This document shows, piece after piece, positions 14,452 through 21,071 of a stretch of DNA of 21,514 nt; within the stretch, counting starts at the first letter, position 1; every line of letters begins with the position of its first letter. A program made the position numbers and the translations under genes. Location of the stretch: positions 1 to 21,514 of the forward strand of contig DWZY01000031.1 of assembly GCA_019117325.1 (NCBI GenBank), given 5' to 3'. Source of the DNA: Candidatus Brevibacterium intestinigallinarum (lineage in GTDB: Bacteria; Actinomycetota; Actinomycetes; Actinomycetales; Brevibacteriaceae). The notes under the pieces were generated by a model that did no database searches, had not been told where the DNA came from, and was given only the letters and a program-made list of their open reading frames with translations.

Positions 14452-14796
14452 ATGCTGGGCGAGGCCTCGACGATGGGCATCATCATCATCACGATCGCGT
14501 TCTTCACCATCCTCGTGGTGGCCGGAATCCTGGTCGCCCGCGTCGTGCGCGACCCGGACAAGGCGATCGGGGCGCGCACCCGCAAGCGGTGGGAGGAGCA
14601 CGAGGACGCCAGGCGCCTCGAGGAGGAGCGGCGTAGGCTGGAGCGTGAGCGCCGGCTCAGCGAGGAGCAGGACCGCACGGACGGAACGACGGACGGAACG
14701 GACGACGCGAGCCGCACGGACGAGGCAGATCGGTCGGACGACGCGGATCCCGACGACACGGATCCCACGGACCAGGAGGACGGGACCCATGAGTGA
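14452..14796 (+). CDS. Small one-helix membrane protein with acidic tail
   Basis: A 114-residue protein that I do not recognise. One hydrophobic helix (about 8-30, MGIIIITIAFFTILVVAGIL) is followed by a basic patch, a highly charged Glu/Arg segment likely to be helical or coiled coil (about 45-72), and an Asp/Thr-rich tail of about 40 residues. The tail DNA contains a 12-bp tandem repeat (GGACGGAACGAC and variant, 14679-14702), which suggests it evolves by slippage. ATG 14452 lies 3 nt after the DUF1707 stop; an alternative ATG at 14473 would start directly at the helix. The 3' end overlaps the dehydrogenase start by 8 nt. The N-terminus is probably outside and the charged region cytoplasmic, by the positive-inside rule. 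Confidence 0.75.
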   Translation: MLGEASTMGIIIITIAFFTILVVAGILVARVVRDPDKAIGARTRKRWEEHEDARRLEEERRRLERERRLSEEQDRTDGTTDGTDDASRTDEADRSDDADPDDTDPTDQEDGTHE

Positions 14797-15883
14797 CAGG
14801 ACCTACAGGATCGCGGTCATCCCCGGCGACGGGATCGGCACGGAGGTCATGCCGGAGGGGGTGCGGGCGCTGCGTGCGGCCTCGGACGCCTATGACTTCG
14901 ACCTCGACCTGCTCGAGCTCGACTGGGCCAGCGCCTCACACTGGCAGGAGCACGGCACGATGATGCCGGACGACTGGGCTCAGCAGCTGGACGGCGTCGA
15001 CGCGATCTTCTTCGGCGCCGTGGGCTGGCCGGACGTCGTCCCCGACCACGTGAGCCTCTGGGGCTCGATCCTTCAGTTCCGCCGCGTGTTCGACCAGTAC
15101 GTCAACCTGCGGCCGGTCAAGCTGCTGCCCGGCGTCCGCAGCCCGCTGGCCGGACGCGAGCCCGGCGAGGTCGACTTCTACGTCGTCCGCGAGAACACGG
15201 AGGGCGAGTACTCGTCCGTGGGCGGGCGCATGTTCGAGGGCACGGACCGCGAGACGGTCATCCAGGAGACGGTCATGACCCGCACGGGCGTCGACCGGGT
15301 CCTCCGGTACGCGTTCGACCTGGCGGAGAAGCGGCCGGCGAAGAAGCTCACGTCCGCGACGAAGTCGAACGGGATCGCGATCACGATGCCGTACTGGGAC
15401 GAGCGGGTCGCAGAGATGTCGCAGTCCTACCCGTCCGTCGATGTCGACCAGTTCCACATCGACATCCTCGCCGCGAACTTCGTCCTGCACCCGGACTGGT
15501 TCGACGTCGTCGTGGCCTCGAACCTGTTCGGCGACATCCTCTCCGACCTGGGACCGGCCTGCGCCGGCACGATCGGCATCGCGCCCAGCGCCAACATCAA
15601 CCCGGAGGGCACATTCCCGTCCCTCTTCGAGCCGGTGCACGGGTCCGCCCCGGACATCGCGGGCAAGGGCATCGCGAACCCGATCGGGCAGATCTGGTCC
15701 GCCGCCCTCATGCTGGACCACCTGGGCGAGGCCGAGGCCGCCGCCGCGATCGAGGCCGCGTTCGCCTCGGTCGTCGCCGCCGGTGATCCCGAGGTCGTGA
15801 CCCCGGACCTGGGAGGGTCCGGCAGCACCGCCGGTCTGGGCCAGGTGATCGCGGACGCGATCACCCACGGTCAGGCCGGCTGA
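14789..15883 (+). CDS. dmlA: D-malate / tartrate dehydrogenase (isocitrate/isopropylmalate dehydrogenase family)
   Basis: NAD-dependent oxidative decarboxylation of a 2-hydroxyacid, most likely D-malate to pyruvate and possibly tartrate. 364 residues. The sequence follows the DmlA/TtuC branch throughout: IPGDGIGTEV at the N-terminus, GAVGWPD (76-82), FDQYVNLRP (101-109), RENTEGEYSS (134-143), catalytic Lys192 (SATKSNG), and metal-binding Asp225, Asp249 and Asp253 (NLFGDILSDLG). HGSAPDIAGKGIANP (284-298) forms the NAD site. The branch-specific GAVGWPD and DQYVNL segments argue against leuB. ATG 14789 overlaps the preceding membrane-protein gene by 8 nt, with GGAGGACGGGA upstream as ribosome binding site, so translation is coupled. 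No transporter or regulator for the substrate is adjacent. Confidence 0.9.
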   Translation: MSDRTYRIAVIPGDGIGTEVMPEGVRALRAASDAYDFDLDLLELDWASASHWQEHGTMMPDDWAQQLDGVDAIFFGAVGWPDVVPDHVSLWGSILQFRRVFDQYVNLRPVKLLPGVRSPLAGREPGEVDFYVVRENTEGEYSSVGGRMFEGTDRETVIQETVMTRTGVDRVLRYAFDLAEKRPAKKLTSATKSNGIAITMPYWDERVAEMSQSYPSVDVDQFHIDILAANFVLHPDWFDVVVASNLFGDILSDLGPACAGTIGIAPSANINPEGTFPSLFEPVHGSAPDIAGKGIANPIGQIWSAALMLDHLGEAEAAAAIEAAFASVVAAGDPEVVTPDLGGSGSTAGLGQVIADAITHGQAG

Positions 15884-15937
15884 GCGCGCGCAGCAGTCCC
15901 GGCCCGCGCTCCACACACCCCTGGAAGTCGACACCGG

Positions 15938-15945
15938 AAGGAGAT
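15938..15945 (+). promoter_or_regulatory. Ideal ribosome binding site of the CsbD-like gene
   Basis: AAGGAGAT, spaced 4 nt from the ATG at 15950, is the closest match to the anti-Shine-Dalgarno sequence on the plus strand and suggests high translation of a stress protein. Confidence 0.7.
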
Positions 15946-15949
15946 CACC

Positions 15950-16198
15950 ATGGGAATCGAAGACGATGCGAAGGACTTCAGCGGCAAGGTCAAGGAGGGC
16001 CTGGGCGACGCCACGGGCAATGAGGACCTGCAGAAGAGCGGTGCGAAGGATCGCGCCGAGGCCGCGGTCGGCAAGGTGACGGACGCCGTCCGTGACCGGG
16101 TCGATGACGTGAAGGAGGGCGCCGAGGGCCTGGGGCAGAAGATCTCCGGGGCCGTCGACGGACTCAAGGACGGCCTGGGGAAGAAGGGCGACTCCTGA
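15950..16198 (+). CDS. CsbD-like stress-response protein
   Basis: An 82-residue, highly charged, soluble protein of the CsbD family (general-stress proteins; molecular role unknown). The family pattern is visible: an N-terminal DDAKDFSGKVKEGLGDATGN segment with the usual KVKEGLGDATGN-type core, then a long amphipathic helical stretch rich in Lys, Asp and Ala (about 33-75) and no cysteine. It has its own strong ribosome binding site and lies 66 nt after the dehydrogenase, so it may be transcribed separately; I see no clear promoter in that gap. The stop is only 9 nt from the stop of the convergent response-regulator gene. Confidence 0.88.
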   Translation: MGIEDDAKDFSGKVKEGLGDATGNEDLQKSGAKDRAEAAVGKVTDAVRDRVDDVKEGAEGLGQKISGAVDGLKDGLGKKGDS

Positions 16199-16207
16199 GA
16201 GTCACAC

Positions 16208-16846
16208 TCAGCCGCGGATGAGTCCCGCCTCCCGCGCCTTCGCCACGGCGTCGGTGCGGGAGCGGGCTCCCAGCTTCTCGAAGACGTGCACGAGGTGTGT
16301 CTTGACCGTCGATTCGGAGACGAACAGGCGCGCGGCGATCTGCGCGTTCGAGAGTCCCTCGGCGACGGCCTCGACCACCTCGAGCTCACGCGCGCTCAGG
16401 CTCACGCCGGGCGCGCGCATCCGTTGCAGCAGCGTCGCGGTGACGTCCGGGGACAGTGCCGTCTCCCCCGCCGCGGCGCGGCGGATGCCGTCCAGCAGCT
16501 GCTCCGGCGGCGTGTCCTTGAGCAGGTAGCCCGAGGCACCGGCCTCGATCGCGGTCACGACATCTGCGTCGCTGTCGTAGTTGGTGAGGACCAGGACGTG
16601 GGGCGCGTCCGGACCCGCAGAGCGGATGCGCCGGGTCGCCTCCGCCCCGTGCACCACGCCGGGACCGCCGCCCAGCTGCAGGTCCATGAGGACGAGTTCT
16701 GCAGGCACCTGTGAGGCCAGGCGGACGATGTCCTCGCCTGTCGCGGCCTCGCCCACGACCTCGATCCCGTCGTCCGTCCCCAGCAGGGCCGTGATCCCCG
16801 CTCGCACCACCGGATGGTCATCGCAGACCAGCACCCGCACCGTCAT
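16208..16846 (-). CDS. NarL/LuxR-type response regulator, candidate heme-responsive ChrA-like
   Basis: A 212-residue transcription factor. The receiver domain (about 3-120) has the acidic pair Asp9-Asp10, phosphoacceptor Asp55 (LVLMDLQL), Thr88 and Lys110. The C-terminal LuxR helix-turn-helix (about 148-206) shows LSARELEVVEAVAEGLSNAQ and the recognition helix SESTVKTHLVHV. ATG 16846 overlaps the kinase stop by four bases (ATGA), so kinase and regulator form one operon. It stands divergent from the HrtBA-like exporter, its most likely target, as in corynebacterial ChrSA/HrtBA loci. Certain as a NarL-family regulator; heme as the signal is inferred from context. Confidence 0.93.
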   Translation of the reverse strand: MTVRVLVCDDHPVVRAGITALLGTDDGIEVVGEAATGEDIVRLASQVPAELVLMDLQLGGGPGVVHGAEATRRIRSAGPDAPHVLVLTNYDSDADVVTAIEAGASGYLLKDTPPEQLLDGIRRAAAGETALSPDVTATLLQRMRAPGVSLSARELEVVEAVAEGLSNAQIAARLFVSESTVKTHLVHVFEKLGARSRTDAVAKAREAGLIRG

Positions 16847-18186
16847 CGTGCTCCTCCTTCATCCGACTGCGCTGCGTTGGTCGCCTGCCTGGCATCTGGC
16901 GTTCCGGTTGCGTCCGACTGCCCTGCATCCATCGCCTCATCCCGGAACTCCGCCGTCACCGTCGTCCCCGCACCCGGACGGGAATCGACGCTCAGCGTGC
17001 CGCCCACCGCGCGGACGCGACCGCGCATGACGTCGAGTCCGAACGAGTCGGACTCTGCGGACGGGCGCACGGCCTCCGGGTCGAACCCCACCCCGTCGTC
17101 CGCGACGGACACCATCGCCCGTCCCGTCTCATAGGTGAGCGTCACCGTCACCGTCTGCGCGTGCGCGTGGGCGACGGCGTTGCCCAGCGCTCCCTGGACG
17201 ATGCGCAGGATCGTCGTGTCGACGGAGCGCGGCAGCGAGCGGGCAGTGCCCTGCGCGTGGAAGGTGACAGCGGCCTCGGCGGCGGGGTTCGCCTCCGCCA
17301 CGACCCGGGCGAGCGCGTCCGGCAGCGTGGCCGCGGCCAGCGCGGGCGAGGACAGGGCGCGGATGAAGGCGCGGGTCTCCGCCAGCGCCGTGCCCGCGGA
17401 CTCCTTGGCCAGCGCGATCTCGCGGCGGCCGGGGGCGGTGTCGTCCAGGCGGCGCTCCGCGGCGCTCAGCAGCAGCTGGATGCTGGAGAGGCTCTGGGCG
17501 ACGGTGTCGTGGAGCTCGGCGGCCATGCGGGTGCGCTCGGTCTCGACGCCGGCGGCACGCTCCGTCTCCGCCAGCTGCGCCTGCGCGGCCAGGAGGCGGT
17601 CGACCAGCTGCTCGCGGGCGCGGACCTCGCGGACCAGGGTGCGCACACCCACGCCGATCGCGACCGCGACACCAGCGCCCACGAGCGGCCCGGTCACGCC
17701 GCCCACGGACAGGCCGCGATGGCAGGCCAGCGCGGTGATCGCGACGAGGGCGAGCGCGACGACCGCGACGGGACCCCAGCGGTCCGGCAGCAGGTGGAGG
17801 ACCAGGAAGAAGAGCGGGAAGACGAGGAACGCCCCGTCCGGCGCCAGCACGGTCGTGCCGATCCACAGGACCGTCAGGAGGGCGAGCCACATGCGGGGCG
17901 CGCGGGTGCTGCGGGACGCGGTCGCAGTGTCCGCGGGTGTGGCACGCGTGCTGCCGGATGAGGTCGCTGGCCGTCGGCCCACGGTCAGGACACCCAGCAC
18001 GTAGACCGCCTCGAGTGCGACGACCAGGACGATCGCGAGCGGCGGGTGCAGGGCGTCGCCGTCCAGTGCGCGCACGACGACCAGCACACCCAGGCCCGCG
18101 ACGAGGACGTGCAGGCACCACTGGAGCGCCCGCGCGACGGTCGAGGCGGACAGCGCGCGATGGTCGGGCGCAGACGAAACGGACAT
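16843..18186 (-). CDS. Sensor histidine kinase of the HisKA_3 (NarL partner) type, candidate ChrS-like
   Basis: A 447-residue membrane kinase. About six hydrophobic helices occupy residues 22-180, with a Thr/Ser-rich cytoplasmic loop at about 71-97 and no sizeable extracellular domain, so the signal is sensed within or near the membrane. A coiled stretch (183-215) leads to the HisKA_3 domain with His226 in AAELHDTVAQSLS. The ATPase domain has the N box around Asn336, DDGVGFD (363-369) and GLDVMRGRVRAVGG (383-396). The last ~35 residues are an Asp/Ala/Gln/Thr-rich tail. A tyrosine (Tyr62) sits in the second helix; I recall that membrane tyrosines matter in heme-sensing ChrS, but cannot verify the correspondence. 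The start at ATG 18186 may be leaderless. Confidence 0.92.
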   Translation of the reverse strand: MSVSSAPDHRALSASTVARALQWCLHVLVAGLGVLVVVRALDGDALHPPLAIVLVVALEAVYVLGVLTVGRRPATSSGSTRATPADTATASRSTRAPRMWLALLTVLWIGTTVLAPDGAFLVFPLFFLVLHLLPDRWGPVAVVALALVAITALACHRGLSVGGVTGPLVGAGVAVAIGVGVRTLVREVRAREQLVDRLLAAQAQLAETERAAGVETERTRMAAELHDTVAQSLSSIQLLLSAAERRLDDTAPGRREIALAKESAGTALAETRAFIRALSSPALAAATLPDALARVVAEANPAAEAAVTFHAQGTARSLPRSVDTTILRIVQGALGNAVAHAHAQTVTVTLTYETGRAMVSVADDGVGFDPEAVRPSAESDSFGLDVMRGRVRAVGGTLSVDSRPGAGTTVTAEFRDEAMDAGQSDATGTPDARQATNAAQSDEGGAR

Positions 18187-18192
18187 GCCTCC

Positions 18193-18198
18193 ACGCTA
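18193..18198 (-). promoter_or_regulatory. Candidate leaderless -10 for the histidine kinase gene
   Basis: TAGCGT on the minus strand ends 6 nt before ATG 18186 and fits TANNNT. The GGAGG in that 6-nt spacer is too close to the start codon to work as a normal ribosome binding site. Confidence 0.35.
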
Positions 18199-18270
18199 CT
18201 GCGCGATCGCGCCCCGCACACAGGTTCAGGGGACGGCCGGCCACGGATCCATCGAAAGGACGAGTGCGGC

Positions 18271-18361
18271 CTCCATCGTTCGCCTCCCGGGGACCGGTCG
18301 CGCGTCCGATGTGGGGAGGCCTCCCGCGGCCGACGATGGAGTGGTCGGGCAGAGACTGCCC
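18271..18361. promoter_or_regulatory. Symmetric elements between the kinase and hrtB-like genes
   Basis: Three elements lie in this 211-bp divergent region: a distant inverted repeat CTCCATCGT (18271-18279) / ACGATGGAG (18333-18341); a perfect 12-bp palindrome GGGAGGCCTCCC (18314-18325); and a short hairpin GGGCAG/CTGCCC (18347-18361) just before the hrtB ribosome binding site. The response regulator is expected to bind here. No clear plus-strand -10 or -35 was found. Confidence 0.35.
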
Positions 18362-18397
18362 ACCCGAACCACCCACCGACCACCCCTGGAGGCTCAC

Positions 18398-19474
18398 ATG
18401 TTCCTCGCTCGCCGCGACATGGTCTTCGCCCGCGGACGTTTCACCCTCATCACCGCGGTCGTCCTGCTCATCACTCTGCTCATCGGCCTGCTGTCCGGTC
18501 TGACCGGCGGCCTGGCCCAGCAGAACATCTCTGCGATCCAGTCGCTGGAGCGCGACCGGATCGTCCTCGCGGACGAGACGTACGACGAGTCCCAGCTGAC
18601 CCAGGACCAGGTGGACGCCTGGAAGGACGCCGAGGCCGTCGCCGCCGTCCGCACGATCGGCATCCTCCGCTTCCAGATCGACCCGGCGGACGATGGGACG
18701 ACAGGCAGTGACGCGGCAGGGCTGTCCGCCGCGATCATGGGCGGCACGGAGGACTCCCCGCAGCGCGACGGGCAGGTGCGGCTGAGCGCCTCGGCGGCCG
18801 AGGACCTCGACGTGACCGCCGGCGACACCGTCACCGTGCTGGGCATGGACCTGACCGTCGACGTCCTCGACGAGGACCGCTGGTACGCGCACACCCCCGT
18901 CGCCTACGTGACCGGATCGGACTGGCAGGAGATGGAGACGCGGCTGGGCCGCGATGACTCCGTCGCGACCGCGCTGGCGATCGACCTGACCGACTCCGCG
19001 GATCAGGCGGAGCTGGACGAGCTGGCGACCCAGACCTCGACGACGGTGAACGGCACGATCGACTCCCTCATGGCGATCAGCTCGTTCCGGTCGGAGATCG
19101 GCTCGCTGCTGCTGATGGTCGGCATGCTGTTCGGCATCTCCGCGCTGGTCGTGGGCGCGTTCTTCACGGTCTGGACGATGCAGCGCACCGGTGATGTGGC
19201 GGTCCTCAAGGCACTGGGCGCCTCGACCCGGTCGCTGCTGACGGACGCGCTGGGCCAGTCGCTGACGGTCCTCGTCATCGGCGTGGGCGGAGGCATCCTG
19301 CTCACCACCGGACTGGGGCTGAGCATCGCGGGCGTCCTCCCGTTCGTCGTCAGCTGGTACACGACGGCCCTGCCCGCAGCACTCCTCATCATCCTGGGCC
19401 TGGCCGGCGCCGCGTTCGCCCTGCGCTCCGTCACGAAGGCCGACGCGCTCACCGCGCTGGGCTCCGCCCGCTGA
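18398..19474 (+). CDS. hrtB: ABC transporter permease, FtsX/MacB type, HrtB-like
   Basis: Membrane subunit of a type VII (MacB-like) exporter, 358 residues. Topology is four helices: 15-38, then a large external domain (about 40-232), then 235-260, 287-312 and 323-343. The coupling segment RTGDVAVLKALGAS (263-276) contacts the ATPase. The N-terminus (FLARRDMVFARGRFTLIT, LSGLTGGLAQQNISAI) resembles HrtB, the corynebacterial heme exporter permease that removes heme from the membrane. ATG 18398 is chosen over upstream in-frame starts because of GGAGG at 18388-18392 and because the hydrophobic helix begins just after. The ATPase gene follows at 54 nt; the two-component genes are divergent. Exporter type is certain, heme as substrate probable. 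Confidence 0.85.
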   Translation: MFLARRDMVFARGRFTLITAVVLLITLLIGLLSGLTGGLAQQNISAIQSLERDRIVLADETYDESQLTQDQVDAWKDAEAVAAVRTIGILRFQIDPADDGTTGSDAAGLSAAIMGGTEDSPQRDGQVRLSASAAEDLDVTAGDTVTVLGMDLTVDVLDEDRWYAHTPVAYVTGSDWQEMETRLGRDDSVATALAIDLTDSADQAELDELATQTSTTVNGTIDSLMAISSFRSEIGSLLLMVGMLFGISALVVGAFFTVWTMQRTGDVAVLKALGASTRSLLTDALGQSLTVLVIGVGGGILLTTGLGLSIAGVLPFVVSWYTTALPAALLIILGLAGAAFALRSVTKADALTALGSAR

Positions 19475-19528
19475 GCCGGCGCTCCCCCTGATCCGGCCCC
19501 TCTACTCTCCTGACCCGAAAGGACTCCC

Positions 19529-20227
19529 ATGCTCTCCCTCACGAACATCACCCTCACGTTCCCCGATGGCGACGGCCGCATCACCGCCGTCGATGACGCC
19601 ACGCTCGAGGTCGCAGGCGGCTCAGTCGCGGGCCTCACCGGACCGTCCGGCTCCGGCAAGTCCAGCCTGCTGGCGGTCGCCTCCACCCTCGTGAAGCCGG
19701 ATTCCGGCACCGTGTCGATCGCCGGGGTGGATGCGACCGGGCTGAGCCAGAAGGAGTCTGCGCAGCTGCGGCGGGAGACGATCGGCATCATCTTCCAGCA
19801 GTCGAACCTGGTGCCGTCCCTCACCGCCCGCGAGCAGCTGCTGGTCATGGGCGAGATGGACGGGAAGCGCTCCCGCCGCGCCTCGCGCCAGCGGGAGGCG
19901 GACGAGCTGCTGGACGTCGTGGGGCTGAGCTCCCATCGGGACGCACGGCCGGCGGCCCTGTCCGGCGGTCAGCGTCAGCGGGTCAACATCGCCCGGGCGC
20001 TCATGGGCTCACCGTCCGTCCTCATCGTCGACGAGCCCACGTCCGCCCTGGACCGGGCTCGCAGCGAGGAGATCATCGAGCTCATCGTCGACCTCACCCG
20101 CGACCGGGGCACCGCGACCCTGCTGGTCACCCACGACATGGAGCTCATGCCGCGCTTCGACACGACGCACCAGATGGTCGACGGGACGCTCACGCTCATG
20201 CCCGCAGCAGTGGGCGCCGGGGTCTGA
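19529..20227 (+). CDS. hrtA: ABC transporter ATP-binding protein, HrtA-like
   Basis: Cytoplasmic ATPase of the same exporter, 232 residues, the usual length for MacB/LolD/HrtA-type subunits. Walker A GPSGSGKS is at 38-45, the Q-loop FQQSNLVPSLTA from 89, signature LSGGQRQR at 144-151, Walker B VLIVDEP at 164-170 and switch His202 in VTHD. FQQSNLVPSLTAREQL is typical of this family, which forms a dimer that drives the permease mechanically. ATG 19529 has AAAGGA (19518-19523) upstream. Its stop is directly adjacent, with no gap, to the stop of the convergent TIGR03085 gene, and no bidirectional terminator is visible. Confidence 0.9.
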   Translation: MLSLTNITLTFPDGDGRITAVDDATLEVAGGSVAGLTGPSGSGKSSLLAVASTLVKPDSGTVSIAGVDATGLSQKESAQLRRETIGIIFQQSNLVPSLTAREQLLVMGEMDGKRSRRASRQREADELLDVVGLSSHRDARPAALSGGQRQRVNIARALMGSPSVLIVDEPTSALDRARSEEIIELIVDLTRDRGTATLLVTHDMELMPRFDTTHQMVDGTLTLMPAAVGAGV

Positions 20228-20986
20228 TCAGATCTCGGCGCCCTCGGGGCGCTCGATGACGGGGCCGCGCTTGCGCTTCTCCTGCTGGACGATCATCGGC
20301 CACTCGCCGGTGCTCGTATCCTCTTCCGCGGCGGCGATCTCGTCAGGGGTGCCGCCCACGACCTCGGCGTCGTCATCGCCGGACAGGGGCGCCGACTCGC
20401 GGACGTCGACCATCGCGCGCGACTCCCGGCCGAACAGGTAGAGCAGCAGCTCGACCGGCAGGCCGCTCACGGTCACGGTCGAGTTGTTCGTGCGACCGGC
20501 CCGCAGCTCGTCGAATCCGCGCGGCTTGAGCACCAGGTGGATGCCCCGGCGCAGCGCGTACGGGAGGGCGAGCGCGCGCACCAGTCCCAGCATGTCCTTC
20601 TGGACCTGCGTGCCCAGTTCCCGCTGGTGCCAGCCGGGCTGGGCCCTGCGCACGTCCTCGTGGTGGATGAGGAACTCTGCGGTGTTCATGATCGAGTCGA
20701 CGCCCACGCCCCACGAGCTGGGGTTCCAGGCGGTGGGGCCCTGCGCCAGCTTGCCCACCAGCTCGATCCACGGGGTGTTCCGCAGGAGCTCGTCGACGCG
20801 CTCGTGGCGCTTGGCGAAGAGCTTGAGGTGCTCGCCCATGATGGCGGGCAGATCCCGGTCGCGCATGACCAGGTGGACGGCCAGATCGCGGGTCTTCCAT
20901 CCCTCGCACAGTGTGGGAGCGTCCGGTCCCACCTTCCGGAGGAGGGAGGCCAGTCTCAATCGTTCTTCACGTGCGAGCGAAGTCAT
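20228..20986 (-). CDS. TIGR03085 family metal-binding protein
   Basis: A 252-residue protein of the TIGR03085 family, related to the DinB/mycothiol-dependent maleylpyruvate isomerase fold; function unknown. Landmarks are the N-terminal LCEGWKTRDLAVHLVMRDRD with His38, and FLIHHEDVRRAQPGW with His108, His109 and Glu110; these histidines are the likely metal site of the four-helix bundle. About 60 C-terminal residues beyond the family core are acidic and then basic and appear disordered. ATG 20986 gives the usual N-terminus; GAGGT lies only one base before it, so initiation may be weak or leaderless. In mycothiol-producing actinobacteria such proteins could use thiol cofactors, but nothing here proves it. 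Confidence 0.87.
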   Translation of the reverse strand: MTSLAREERLRLASLLRKVGPDAPTLCEGWKTRDLAVHLVMRDRDLPAIMGEHLKLFAKRHERVDELLRNTPWIELVGKLAQGPTAWNPSSWGVGVDSIMNTAEFLIHHEDVRRAQPGWHQRELGTQVQKDMLGLVRALALPYALRRGIHLVLKPRGFDELRAGRTNNSTVTVSGLPVELLLYLFGRESRAMVDVRESAPLSGDDDAEVVGGTPDEIAAAEEDTSTGEWPMIVQQEKRKRGPVIERPEGAEI

Positions 20987-21071
20987 ACCTCAAGACTGCC
21001 CCAGGAGTCACCGCGTGTCGAGGACTGCCGCGCTCATGTCGCGCGATGGACAGGCAGCCGTCACCGGATGA

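Noticed and set aside
15882..15911. Stem-loop GAGCGCG/CGCGCTC after dmlA as terminator
   Set aside because: Only 7 bp with a 16-nt loop and it starts inside the stop codon region; stems of this size arise by chance in GC-rich DNA.
16190..16203. Hairpin GACTC/GAGTC between the convergent CsbD and response-regulator genes
   Set aside because: A 5-bp stem overlapping the CsbD stop codon is too weak to call a bidirectional terminator.
17129..18892. Minus-strand open frame of 587 codons covering kinase and exporter regions
   Set aside because: Out of frame with the kinase and antisense to hrtB; product is Arg/Pro/Gly shadow sequence.
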